A DNA stretch of 64,000 bases, from the NCBI GenBank assembly GCA_012656075.1, contig JAAKBF010000368.1, positions 62,001 to 126,000 of the forward strand, written 5' to 3'. The notes below the pieces were generated by a model. It ran no database searches, had not been told where the DNA came from, and saw only the letters and a program-made list of their open reading frames with translations. Positions 33,690 through 45,008 of the stretch are shown one piece after another. A program made the translations under genes and the position numbers. Every line of letters begins with the position of its first letter. The stretch's first letter is position 1. The DNA comes from Phytophthora hibernalis (taxonomy: Eukaryota; Oomycota; Peronosporomycetes; Peronosporales; Peronosporaceae).

Positions 33690-35368
33690 AAGCTAGATCC
33701 GAGTCAGAGTCTCTGACGATGATCAAAACCTAGACATTAGCGATAAGTGAAATCAATGCACCTCACTGAAGAAACAACGATGATCGAGGCCACAATAACT
33801 GAATCCCACCTCAGCAATGCTTACTTCCAAAATCATAGTTAATAAAAATGTGTTGTTACTGTAATTACGATTGCCCAAGAAAGACTTTGATCCACGTTGA
33901 ACACAGAAGATATACAATAATTAGCTAAGTTAGGTTTCGCTGGTAATTTCGGTTTCACTTTGCTTAAGTTCGATTTTTTTCTTTACTGCGTACAACTTTC
34001 GCTTTTGAGCATTAATTTTTTACTGGGATATCAGTAAGGTATTGGTAGAACTGTCGCTTATCCCTTTGGAGCAAGTACCGTTGTCACTGACAAGTTGTCA
34101 GGACAAGAAAAATACCGGTTTTTACTTAATTTCACTTGATTTCATTAAAGCCCTGTTGTCGCGCCCATACAAAAACAAAATACCGGGTTTTAGCTAGCGT
34201 GCACCACATCACATAGCGTGCACCACATAAACGAAAAGGTCAGCTCAACCCACCAAGCTTCAAGATCCACTATGTCCTCTTTCCTCAGCAAGTGCCAAGC
34301 CGGCGCCACATACAAAACCACCGAGGGAACAGGGATGGACAGCCATTTTTATGGGAACTTTTGCAGCAAAGTTGCGGGCGCTGGATTCGGCACCGTCGAT
34401 CGTCTCGCATTCGAGAATTTGCAGCGGGGAGGTAGATGAGCATGCCGTGAGGCTGGAGTCGTGTATGTGGATGCCAACTGGAGTGACGAGGTGCTGTGTT
34501 CGTGATGATTGCGACGACCAAAGACCAGCGTCACCGGGGGAATCGTGTAGTTCGGTGGCGTTGCCCAGTTTCCTTTTCACTACTTGTCTTATGCACTAGC
34601 ACTGCACGACCTTCTCGACCGACCGCTTAATCTCCGCGCCGGCAGCACCGATAATGCGGCATTGATGCTGAGTTCGTCGCGAAGCACCATTGCAGCGACG
34701 ACACGCACGCATCCGCTCGCCATGAAATCCTTGCAGTCGCAACGGTAGGAAGCTCTCACAAAATTTATCTACACACTAGCATACAACGCCACATCAAACC
34801 CAAAACAATTAGTATGGAGTAGACACAGCGCCGGGTGTAGGCATTTGACGTACAAATACTCGTCGTCGCCCCCGCTATCGCTAGAGCCGACGCTGGAGCT
34901 GCTCGTCCTCTTCATGGGTGTGCACCACGCGCTGTTGTTTCACCCCTTTAAACGTTTCAGATATCAAAAGGTATTATATTTGGGGATTTAAATATAACGT
35001 GATGCGAGCCAAAGATTGCTATCAAAACAATACGGTTAAGACAAATATAATATTATGGGTGATATATGTATCCACCCGTCCCTACGTATACAGCTATACG
35101 CCGTCAATATACATGTGATTAAAACAGGTAAAAACACACAGTGATTCATCCGTGCCGGTGCCAAATGCACTGAAGTCAGCCGTTTTGAGGCCCACACCAG
35201 GAAGTCAGCCCTTTCACACGAGATTTTAATCCGCACCATCACTCAAGTACAGCATGTCAAAAGCTTAAGAGGAAACGTAGGCAGTAATGACAATACACTT
35301 TGTTCAGATTTCGAGATGTTCGTTGTAGTTTATTGAGCAACTCTTGCCACAAAGTAGGGAGGGGTGCT
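33690..35368. other. No gene recognised
   Basis: AT-rich spacer. Around 34218-34600 both strands have open frames but no recognised motif. Nothing else supportable. Confidence 0.45.
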
Positions 35369-35495
35369 CGCTTGAAACAAAGTTTATTTAATAGACAGTG
35401 TGGTACATGCGCATGCTTGAAAAAGTTTATTAAACGGACTGTGTGGTATGCGCTTGCTTGAAACAATGATTAATAAACGGACAGTGTGATAGATG
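35369..35495. repeat. Three tandem ~43-bp units
   Basis: Units start with 'gcttgaaacaaagttta', 'gcttgaaaaagttta' and 'gcttgaaacaatga' and share 'taaacggacagtgtg'. Low divergence suggests recent amplification. Confidence 0.75.
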
Positions 35496-35753
35496 ATGTG
35501 TTCTAGGCGCTTGAATGTGAGCACGTCAGTAAAAGGATGGCAGTGTCTGTGTGCAGAGCACCCGATGCGTCGACGATACCGCTGCGCCATTTTCCAACTT
35601 TCTCTTGGCAACAGAAGCGATCGAACTCAACGGGAACAGGGAAGTAGCAGCAGCAGCAACCAACGCGTAAACTAGTACACTTATTTGTTTGACGAAATTT
35701 GTTCTGATACACAAGTGAATTATTATGTTTTACTCGTACAGAATCTGTAACAG

Positions 35754-36052
35754 ATGTCTGGCCGTGGGAAGGGCGTTAAGAGCCGAGCGAAGGGAGGTGC
35801 CAAGCGTCATCGCTACATTCTGCGCGATAATATCCAGGGCATTTCTCGATCATTTATTCGTCGCCTTGCTTGTCGAGCAGGAGTATCCGCATGTCTGCGC
35901 TTGTGTATGAAACACGTGCTGTTCTCAAGGTGTTCATTAGTAGCCTCATTCGCGACGCAGTGGTTTACACGGAACATGCCAATCGGAAGACGGTGACTAC
36001 ACGGGACGTCGTGTATGCTCAAGGCCGCACACTGTATGGATTCAACAACTGA
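35754..36052 (+). pseudogene. Divergent histone H4-like gene
   Basis: ATG at 35754 gives MSGRGKG, then GGAKRHR and LRDNIQGI, the diagnostic H4 N-terminal tail and first helix. After RRLACRAGV the sense moves to the next frame: LVYETRAVLKVF, SLIRDAVVYTEHANRKTVT, DVVYA, and QGRTLYGF at the stop (36050-36052). Compared with canonical H4, which is almost invariant across eukaryotes, many core residues differ and about three residues (the LKR before QGRTLYGF) are missing. It is either a decaying retro- or tandem copy or an extreme H4 variant; the frame break favours the former. Confidence 0.8.
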
Positions 36053-36253
36053 AGAACGTGCAGCCCACAGACCGTAAGTGCAAAGTGAAAACGAATGATT
36101 CAATTCAAAATCGCTCAAATCCAATAATTAATAACGTATTAAGCTTTACGAGCTGCGTCTTTCTCCCGGGACCCTGGACCCGGGTAAGCGTTAATTAGGC
36201 TGGCCGGTATTACTGAAGCTGGTATCCGTGGTCCGGTATTACTGAAACCGATA

Positions 36254-38765
36254 TTACTGAAACCGGTAATACCGAGACTTTTCATGGCCCCCTGCACGAA
36301 AAAGTATGCGCTGCTGCAATGCGGCCCTACCCTTCGTGCACGCTGCAATGGCCGCTCGCACTCTCTGCATCGGCGTTCCGCCTTTGCCGTCTTGCAACGT
36401 CAGGACGTCTAGCGCATCTGTGATGGACTCCACGGATGGTTCTGTGCCCGCCTCCTGTTGACGGAGTCGTTGCTCTTGCTGCAGCAAGCGTCGTTCCCGT
36501 TGTTTGTAGGAGGCCCTCGCAGTTTTGCGACGTTGTTTTATAATGCGCATTGTTTCCTTGCGCATGGAGACCTTCATCCGATCCCAGACCCTAGTCCACG
36601 TGGCTGAGACCAGTTCCTCTGTTGGCATCGCGACCAGAAAACGTTCCAACCGGGCCTGCATAGCGTCCTTCACTGCTTCCTTCGCAATTACTGGCGGCGG
36701 GTACACTCGCGCTGGTTTGCGTACCCGAATTGGGTCACTAGGGCTGCGCAAATGCAATCGGACCGCACTGTGGTCGGCAGTGGTGACATAATGGCTAATC
36801 TCTACCGCCGCCACCCAGTCAACGAGTGGCGCCGACATACCATATATCGAGCCGTGTCGATGCCTCGACGCCGTCAGTAACCTTCTACCTGAATGTGTGG
36901 GTGTCATCATGTCCAAATTCATCAGGTGGCGCCAGTGTGTCCACCAACCTCCATTGCGCAATCAAGTTGGCTAATGCATGCGATTCGTACTCCGAGGAGC
37001 GCCGGTACCAGCTGCGATCCAGCCGCGCGTCGATAGTACAATTAAAATCACCCCAACCGCAATATGGTCGACATTCGGGAGCGCAAGTGCATTGATCCGC
37101 CTGTACAATCCTTCACGTTATCCACGCTGGTGGGGCGCGTATATACAGAGCCACAGGACCGGCTTCTCCGCAAATTCCCCTTGGATGGCGACGAATTGTT
37201 TGTCGCATGCCTCCTCTAGACACATTTTCGTTGATTGTAAGCGCCCATACGGGTCGAGCAATATCGCAGTACGCCCTTCTTGGTCCTCGACGGCGACAGG
37301 AAAGACAACTCCCCTTCCTGGCTCTCGGCGAGGGCCCCACATGCGTGCGTGTCTTTTGCGGAAATGATCCACTTCGGCAGGTTCGCCATGCGTTTCTTGC
37401 AGGAAAGTGACATCATGTCTGCCATGGCTGTCGATGTGCCTAAACACCCTGAAGAACGCATCCCGGTCGGCGGCGCCACTTCCGAATCCATTTACGTCCT
37501 GCGTAAAGCATCTAAACGTTTGTTCGTGTCTGTGCAACCCAGCGGCATTCTGAGTGGTTGCTCGCTCTATCTCTCTTTCCTGTTGCTGATCTCTTTTGCA
37601 CTCTCGTGGTTAAAGTCCTATCGGACGTGCATTTCCCGTTGGCTCCGCGTCGCCGGCGGGAAAAGTCTCCGAAAGTGCGTTGCCTTGTTTTTGCCCCTGG
37701 TTGAGCACTGTCGGGTTCTTCTTGTTCGCCGATATGCGTTCCTGTGAGACAGCCACGCATTGATGCGGCAAGGTCGCGTTGCCGCCAACCTGTGCATGTG
37801 CCGTTCCCGGCAGCTCCATCCGTAGCGGTGCCGTTGCACGCCGAATCGCAGAGTGTGTCCAGGGTACCTCCTCCGCGTTGAGAGGTCGGGTGGCCTAAGG
37901 CAGACCACCGGTCGACCTCCTACTACGATCTTCGCAGGAGGTCGGGTGGTGCGCTGAAGAGCCCCTAACCACGGAAGGGGCGGCAGGCCGAGCCCCAATG
38001 GAGGCCTGCCTGTCGTCCCAGGTGATGCCAGTCGGCAGCGTCACCGCTCCACCCCAAGTGGTCCGGGCAGCAATACGCTCACATAGCTGCCGGACGGCTG
38101 GATGAGATTGATAAATCGTGCCTAAATGACACCGATGCATGGTTCCCCAAGGCGTCGTCTTGCAGGCCCACAACCGCATGCGGAAGCGTGAGTAAAGCAT
38201 ATCAGCATGCTTCACTCACGTCCAGCGGCCTGATGTAGCTCGGGGCAGTCGGTCACAAACGCGCGTGGCGTTTCCACCGCCCTGCTTCTCTCGCTAGTTG
38301 TCGATCGCAGCTGGATCCTCCTGCCACCGTGCACGCTGCCAGCAATGTCCTGCAATATTCCGTGGTAGCTTCAGACGAATTCTCTGCCATGATGACCTTG
38401 CGCAGTGTAGCAATCTGCAAGTCATACGCCTCCAGTTCGCCCCACTTAGCAATCCACCCCGCCGGCATACTCTTGACTAGCAATTCCGGGTACGGGACAA
38501 AGGCAATGCAGCTTTCTAAAGCCTCTATGTGGTCCACCACCCAGGCCATCAACGCCTCGAAGTGGTCCGCAACTCCCAGGATCATTGGGGGGCGAAGTTC
38601 CTGGTGTGCCTTTCGACTGCACACTTCGATCGCCGCAGTGTTCTCTGCATGAAGCTGCCGTAACTTAGATCGATCCGCGACCAGCTCCTGTTCTCCAATG
38701 ATACAGTCCAGAATGCGCCACCTGGTTGGTAAGGCGTGGGAGACTGGGACCCGTTGGTCTACCAA
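36254..38765 (-). mobile_element. Non-LTR retrotransposon (LINE) remnant, minus strand
   Basis: 38765-37610: ORF1-like protein pieces in several frames (MVDQRVPVSHALPTRW at the start, later TWGGAVTLPTGITWDD). 37537-37118: the start of an apurinic-type endonuclease (VTFLQETHGEP, RTAILLDPYGRL, VLWLCIYAPH). About 37085-36860: GDFNCTIDARLDRSW, the endonuclease catalytic Asp/Asn motif. 36961-36254: the end of the endonuclease (SIYGMSAPLVDWVA, TTADHSAVRLHL) followed by a Gln/Arg-rich helix. No reverse transcriptase follows, so the element is 3' truncated in the window. Its ORF1 end abuts the inverted Ty3/gypsy fragment at 38767. Confidence 0.75.
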
Positions 38766-38766
38766 C

Positions 38767-39635
38767 GTACCTCTTCAGACGACCCACGAGTGCATCGTCA
38801 TCAACGTAGGAAAGTCGATCGTGTAGGCCGCACCATGCTTAGCCAGGACCGTGAAATGTCCAATGAAGCGGTGCTTCAGCTTGTTGCTATCAACGGAGTT
38901 TACCTGATTTAGCCGTAAGTTCCTAGTGTCAAGTAGGACTAGGACACCCACAGTAAACACGTTAATGTTTCCTCTTCCATGTTTGTCAGAGTACTCCTTT
39001 TGCTTATCTTGGGCGGTAGCGATAGCATCCCTAACCCGGCTTATGATATTAAGGTATCATCGACAAAGGTCTTCAATTGCTTTCGTAATGAGACCGGTGT
39101 CACGTCCGACATTTGGTAGGAAAGAGCTTTCCGAGCCTCTCCCCACTTACGACGGAAGCCGCAGAGCTTCCCCGCAGTGTCACAGGCACTTGGGGCTGCA
39201 GCACCCCGTTCAGGTATAACGGGGTAAACCCGGTCGACGCGTGAACCGCGTTGTTGAGCGCAAACTCAACCATAGGCAGGCGGTCAGACCAAGTGCCCGG
39301 AGAGTCCGCACAGACACTCCGAAGCATGTCTTCGAGGACGCGGCTAACCCGCGCTGTCTGGCCATCCGTATGAGGATGGTAAGCGGTGGACATCACAAGT
39401 ATGGTTCCGAGTAATTGGAAAAGGTTCTCCAGAACCCAGCCGTGAAGCGCGGGTCTCGATCGGAGACAATGGCCCAGAACCCAGCCGTGAAGCGCGGGTC
39501 TTGATCGGAGACAATGGTCGCAGACGACACTGAATGGCTTCGCCTCGTCCGGCAGAGCCAGGACAAGCGCTCACCAAAGGCTCGCATTGATGTTGTCAAA
39601 CGCGCATTCACAATGCCACTCAATGTCCGCGAGTC
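38767..39635 (-). mobile_element. Inverted Ty3/gypsy fragment (RNase H start fused to integrase)
   Basis: The minus strand reads a short RNase H start (DEAKPFSVVCD near 39540), then jumps directly to the integrase core (VSDQDPRFTAGFW, duplicated in tandem by about 44 bp), STAYHPHTDGQTARVSRVLED, and the SH3-like tail (NVFTVGVLVLLDTRNLRL). From about 39480 to 38777 it is the reverse complement of 40558-41260, very similar but with an 11-bp deletion near 38790. It forms the left arm of a fold-back with the next element. Confidence 0.8.
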
Positions 39636-41398
39636 ATATCGTTCCAGTCCAGGCAGCTTAAGGCAGCCGAGAGGAACTATTCTGTGCACGACAAGGAGAT
39701 CCTCGCAATGAAGTACGCCCTGGTGAAGTTTCGGGTGCATCTTCTGGGATCAACACATTTTGTGATCTACACTGACCACGCGTCCTTGCGGACGGCGACT
39801 AATTCGCCACACCTGTCGCAGCGAATGGCGCGCTGGCTGTCGTTCTTCGCGGAATACAGCTTCCGCGTTGATTACAAGCCCGGCAAGCTGAACGTGCGCT
39901 GTCACGACCTCCAGACTACGAACTAGCTCACATTACGAGAGCCTCGAGTGATCATTATGATCGGATACGCATGGCGTATCGGGACGACGAGACGCATGCG
40001 TCTATCGTCCGCTACATTTCTGCAGGCAAGGAGGCCAAGCTAACATGGATCTCGCCGAGGCTGCGTTCGCGCCTACACCGCTATGAGTGGTCAGATGGGC
40101 TGCTCTACTTCCGCGTAGACCCAGCCGACCCTCATACGGGTAGCCGTTGCGAACGACGAAGATCTGAAGTATGGCATACTTCTTGAAGCGCACGATACGC
40201 CTTCAGGTGGACACCTTGGCCGGGAGAAGACGTTCCTCTCCGTGTCGACGCACTTCTGGTGAGCCCACATGTACACGTGGGTCGCCACGTCAAGACATTT
40301 GAAGCGTATCAGCGTGTGAAGTCCTTGGCCCACGCTTCGGCTCTCCTTCGGAGTCTGCCTGTCCCGGCGGACGGCTGGTAGTCAATGAGCCTTGACATTG
40401 TCTTCGGACAACCGACTGACGCCCAAGGCAACGCCGGCATCCTGGTGTTGGTCTGTCGTCTGGGACATCTTGCTCCAGTCTCCGATACGGTGACAGAGGA
40501 ACAGACTGCAAAGATGTTCCTCGATGGTGTGTTCCGGTATCACGGTCTCCTACAGACTATTGTCTCCGATCGAGACCCGCGCTTCACGGCTGGGTTCTGG
40601 AGAACCTTTTCCAATTACTCGGAACCATACTTGTGATGTCCACCGCTTACCATCCTCATACGGATGGCCAGACGGCGTGGGTTAGTCGCGTCCTCGAAGA
40701 CATGCTACGGAGTGTCTGTGCGGACTCTCCGGGCACTTGGTCTGACCGCCTGCCTATGGTTGAGTTTGCGCTCAACAACGCGGTTCACGCGTCGACCGGG
40801 TTTACCCCGTTATACCTGAACGGGGTGCTGCAGCCCCAAGTGCCTGTGACACTGCGGGGAAGCTCTGCGGCTTCCGTCGTAAGTGGGGAGAGGCTCGGAA
40901 AGCTCTTTCCTACCAAATGTCGGACGTGACACCGGTCTCATTACGAAAGCAATTGAAGACCTTTGTCGATGATACCTTAATATCATAAGCCGGGTTAGGG
41001 ATGCTATCGCTACCGCCCAAGATAAGCAAAAGGAGTACTCTGACAAACATGGAAGAGGAAACATTAACGTGTTTACTGTGGGTGTCCTAGTCCTACTTGA
41101 CACTAGGAACTTACGGCTAAATCAGGTAAGCTCCGTTGATAGCAACAAGCTGAAGCACCGCTTCATTGGACATTTCACGGTCCTGGCTAAGCATGGTGCG
41201 GCCTACACGATCGACTTTCCTACGTCGATGACGACGCACCCGACGTTCTATGTGGGTCGTCTGAAGAGGTACCACGATCCTCAAGTCGAGTCGACGGCCC
41301 TCATACGGAAGAGGAAGAGGTCCCCACGAGGGCGACGTCACCTCCACGAAAAGGACGGGGTCTCAGTTGGCGGGGCCAACGAGGAATACGACCGCTGA
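39636..41398 (+). mobile_element. Ty3/gypsy pol fragment: RNase H, integrase
   Basis: SFQSRQLKAAERNYSVHDKEILAM (39640-39710, read in pieces) and VIYTDHASLRTA are RNase H. About 39971-40260 has the zinc-binding HDTPSGGHLGREKT part of integrase. 40385-40636 is the core (SLDIVFGQPTDA, IVSDRDPRFTAGFW) and, after a frame break, 40633-40929 the end of the core. The last catalytic residue is lost: GQTAWVSRVLED has Ala where related elements have Glu (TER). The SH3-like tail (41069-41398) includes FIGHFTVLAKHGAAYTIDFP and THPTFYVGRLKRYHDP. No chromodomain follows. Stops and frame breaks make it inactive. Confidence 0.85.
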
Positions 41399-42776
41399 AA
41401 AAGCAGCCTGGTCGTACAGCCGCTGCCGGTACGACGGGCTCCCACCAAACGATGGACAATACGCGTACGGACCATATTGGTAAGGCTGCGCGTACGCATA
41501 AGCCAGTGACTGAGCCTGGGGATGAGATGGAGCCCGAGGATGCGTCTACCGAGGGAGACGCGAGTTTAACTCGCGTCGGAGCTCAGCAATGTCCACGCGA
41601 AGATTGTCACGATCAAGCTCGGTCATCCGGCGATCCACACGCTCATGGAGATCGGCTACCTCACGGTGCATATCCGCCAAGGAATGTTGCAGGGCGTCGA
41701 GAACTCCGCGCTTCCCGGACTGCGCAGCAGCCTCTCCCCGGACCAAGGCCCAAAGTAATCTCAGGGGTGCCAAAAGGGGTGAAGCTCGCACGAAGAAGCC
41801 CGAGCCAGAGTACGGTCGTAACCGACACGATCTTCTTGGCAGAGCGTGAGCAAGTCCTGTTGAGGTGGGAGTCGGTGTCCTTCGCATCGGCCGAGTGCTT
41901 CGCTGCCTTGCCTCCCAACCACATCAGCGAGTCGAGGGCTCCGTTCTCGAAGAGCTCCATGAAACCTTAATAACCGAACACCTCGATGTTGGCGCTCAGC
42001 AGCTGCAACCGGGCCTTCAACGCGGTGGCCTTCACATTACGACGAGCATCAGCTTTCTCGGACAGCACATTCAAGGCCCGAATGAAGAATGTGCGCCGGT
42101 GCTTCATCCACATGCGCCAGTGCTGGAGGTGCAAATGAGGATGATCGTTGGGAACGTACCAAGCTCGCTGCCCACTCCACGGGTATGCCAGACGAAATGG
42201 AGCCTTACCCTGGGCTGTTGCTTACTTTATGAGGCGGTCGAGGTCGCGACGAATACCGGTCGGCGCGTCTGGCGTCAAGTCAAACGCGAAAGACCCCGAC
42301 ACGGCGACTACCTTTGATGAGACGCGCTGCTTCTTGTTAGGAGGCGACGTGGACTTGATGGATCTTCCAGTCGTTGGTCGCTTGCCGCTCTTGGAGGTCT
42401 TGGTAGGCGCGTCAGTAGGTGGTGGGGTGGTCGAGGAAGCCGAAGTAATCGTCGAAGTTGCCGCGCCCGTAAGGTACGTGGGCGCGAAGACTTCATGCTC
42501 CCGAGACAAGCCTACCTGCATGACTTGAGCTGACGGCAGCAGATTCACGGATGAGGTCAGCTCCTTCGGCTCGTCAAGGAGCACGGACATGGCTAGGTCG
42601 TCCAGTGCACGGAGCCCTAAACTTTCCCCGTTGACGGCTAGTAGAGGCCGCATCCGACGCCAGAAGTCGACGCCTGCGCGAATAGACGAGTCATCGTCTT
42701 CCTCGTCGTCCTCAAGAATGGCGCGTATACGAACTGCCGGCGGAAGAGTCGGAGCTGAGCGACATTTCTTGGGCAT
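41363..42776 (-). pseudogene. Antisense ORF behind the gypsy integrase, unrecognised
   Basis: ATG at 42776 (MPKKCRSAPTLPPAVR). The first 184 codons hold an acidic stretch (EDDEEDDDSS), then DFWRRMRPLL and LRALDDLAMSVLL, and a Ser/Thr/Pro-rich linker with a possible nuclear signal PPNKKQR. The same frame continues past a TAA (42222) with FRLAYPWSGQRAWYVP and ALNVLSEKADARRNVK, and past another stop (about 41966) with GALDSLMWLGG. After one frame change it forms a heptad-like coiled coil (VLDALQHSLADMHREVADL) and, past a TAG (about 41546), a Tyr/Gln-rich tail, ending at 41365-41363. It overlaps the 3' end of pol by about 35 bp in the opposite direction. No family recognised. Confidence 0.5.
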
Positions 42777-43143
42777 CTTGGTCGATTGGGTGCGAGGATG
42801 AAAATTCGTGAATGAACACGAATGGACTTTTCGGGTTCGGGAGTGATGGGATTAGACGTGGTCTCCCCAGTCCCTGGAAGATAGTCGCTTTCAGTCAATC
42901 TGGAGTCGTCTTTTGACCATCTGTCTTCGACCTGTATCGAGACGAGACGGTTCTGAATGTCTGGCGACGGTGTGCGAGAGACGGTCTAGGAGGTCCGATA
43001 ACGATTGATTGACAAGTGGAAGTCGTGACAAGATGAAAACTTCACACCGGAAGCGGCCCAAGCCTGGTCAAGAGATAGAAACGACTGTGAAGTTGGTCTC
43101 GATCCAACAGGAGTCGATCAGTCATTGAAGAATTGTTGATTCC

Positions 43144-44044
43144 ATGACCTTGGGAGAACATGTCGCGGCGAGTACCGACTCCGTCTTGTTGCATTGGAGG
43201 GAACTACTGCTTCTGAGTCTGGGAGCCGTCCTATGGACAGTCACCGAACCTCTACGCGGCGTTGCTATGCGGATGGTAGAAGCCCTGTGCTTCCCAACCT
43301 ACAAGTGGACTCAACTCGCTTCTGCGTGCCTTCGACGTTATCGCAAGTATGTGAAAGGAGGAGCCGTACAAGGTCGTCCATGGCCGACACGCTGGTGGGA
43401 GTCTTTTGAATCTCTATGGTCCACACCGATGGTGGTGCTGCAGGCGCGTAATGAGCATGAAAACGGCCTTGGACGCCTTATGTGTAAGTGGTGCGATGCA
43501 TATCATGCATACTGGTGCGTCTTTTGCCGGACTCAGCGTTGTTGGGCTGGACGAGTGCAATAAAGTACTGGAAAGGGACTCTGGTCGAAGGACGGTGCTC
43601 AGTTGAACGCGCCCTGATGATTTTGAAAATGCTGTACGGCGTGAGCCTCCTGGTCTTCTACTCGTTATTCTACTCCATCCTGTTCGTCTACGTGATTCTG
43701 GAGTGGCTTGTCAAGGCCTGATTGGGGTGCTAACTATCGTCGCTGTCTCTGATTACCTGATACTGAACGGCGGTGAGGATCCGTCGCTTTCAAGGACCGT
43801 GACTACGGGGAATGTCATCTTGTTAACCGTCATCGTGTCATGCCGTATCTGGCGGTGGTATGAAACAACTTCCGACGGTCGTACTCCTGGAAAGATGGCC
43901 AAGGACGGTTATGAGGACTGGGTACGCTATTGTGAAGTAATGGAACAAGCTCGCCGAATCAGCTCCGCCTTCTGGGAACAAGATGGTAGGCCTCTGTCTG
44001 CCGACCGTCGACAAGTGCGAACGAGGAGCGGTCTACAAGCTTAG
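43144..44044 (+). pseudogene. Multi-pass membrane protein ORF, frame-broken
   Basis: ATG at 43144 (MTLGEHVAASTDSVLLHW). Hydrophobic segments: LLLLSLGAVLWTV near residue 20; then in other frames VSLLVFYSLFYSILFVYVIL (43640-43710), LIGVLTIVAVSDYLIL (43715-43770) and VILLTVIVSCRIW (43815-43855). It ends with a charged cytosolic-type tail (PGKMAKDGYEDWVRY) at 44044. Frame changes lie near 43560 and 43710. It is divergent from the antisense ORF, with starts 368 bp apart. Whether it belongs to the gypsy element (envelope-like position) or to a separate gene is unknown. Confidence 0.45.
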
Positions 44045-45008
44045 CGCCGGGAACTACAAGAAAATGTGCGTACGGGTGAAGAAGATGAAGCTCGACGAGG
44101 ACGTCGAGTCTTAGTCGGGGAGGATGTCACGAGTGAAAATGGTGGACACCGCCTCGGCCACGGCTTCAACCGCCGTATGAATGGGTCGACGCTGACGCAA
44201 CTTGAAGAGGCAGAGAGACTGGGCAGTCATCAAGCCCGGTCGCGGATTCACGATGAAGTGGATCCGCTCCGTGTGCATTTTGATTGGTAAATTGTCCAGT
44301 CGTGGGACGCGGACGTTTGCTAGAACGACTGCTGAGCTTGGTGGGCCCCACTATTGATCTCGCGGCGTCAGCGGGACTGCGCAGCAGCGTGACGGCAGGA
44401 CGGGAGTCACCCGCCTTGAGGCTAAGGACGACGCGAGCCAAGGACGATCAAGATAGGCCTGAAGGGTGAGGTGGGGCGTCGCGAGAGCAGTCATCATGCC
44501 GTGTGAGACGCACTGGCGGGCGCTGAAGGTTCGAAGTAACCCAATGACTGGATTGAACGGCGCGCTGTGGTAAGTGGGAAGGCTCTGTCGTGAATTTACC
44601 CAGATCAACGCATAACAAAGCTGTATATTTACATTACGGTTGTTGTTGTGCCTCCTGTCAAAACTCCCTAACTGCTCCTCGCTTCCACACGGTACGGCAA
44701 GACCGTCCCGATCCGGATCGACTCGCGACACACCCTCCTCCTCCAACATACCATGTCTACAGCGTCCGCGTAGCGGGCGCCCAGAGAGCTAGTAGATGTT
44801 ACACTAAGCATAAGCCTAAAATTTAGGCTTAACCACCCATTCACCGTACAATGTACGGTATTTAATACACTTCTCGACTCTCCCTCTTAAAACGGATCAC
44901 CTGGTTTGACATGTAATCACCCTGAGACAGTTTTACAAAATAGCGCTCCTGTCCTTTTGGTACCGCTATTTTTGTGTCTGACTCTTTCATAACCGTTGAG
45001 TAGTCAGC
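44045..45008. other. No gene recognised; palindrome at 44811-44831
   Basis: Could contain the 3' LTR of the gypsy fragment, but no matching 5' LTR was found. TAAGCCTAAA-A-TTTAGGCTTA at 44811-44831 is a perfect 21-bp palindrome, followed by GTACAATGTAC-type symmetry near 44848. Confidence 0.45.

Noticed and set aside
34218..34600. Possible small gene
   Set aside because: Frames on both strands are of similar length, with no start context, motif or homology recognised.
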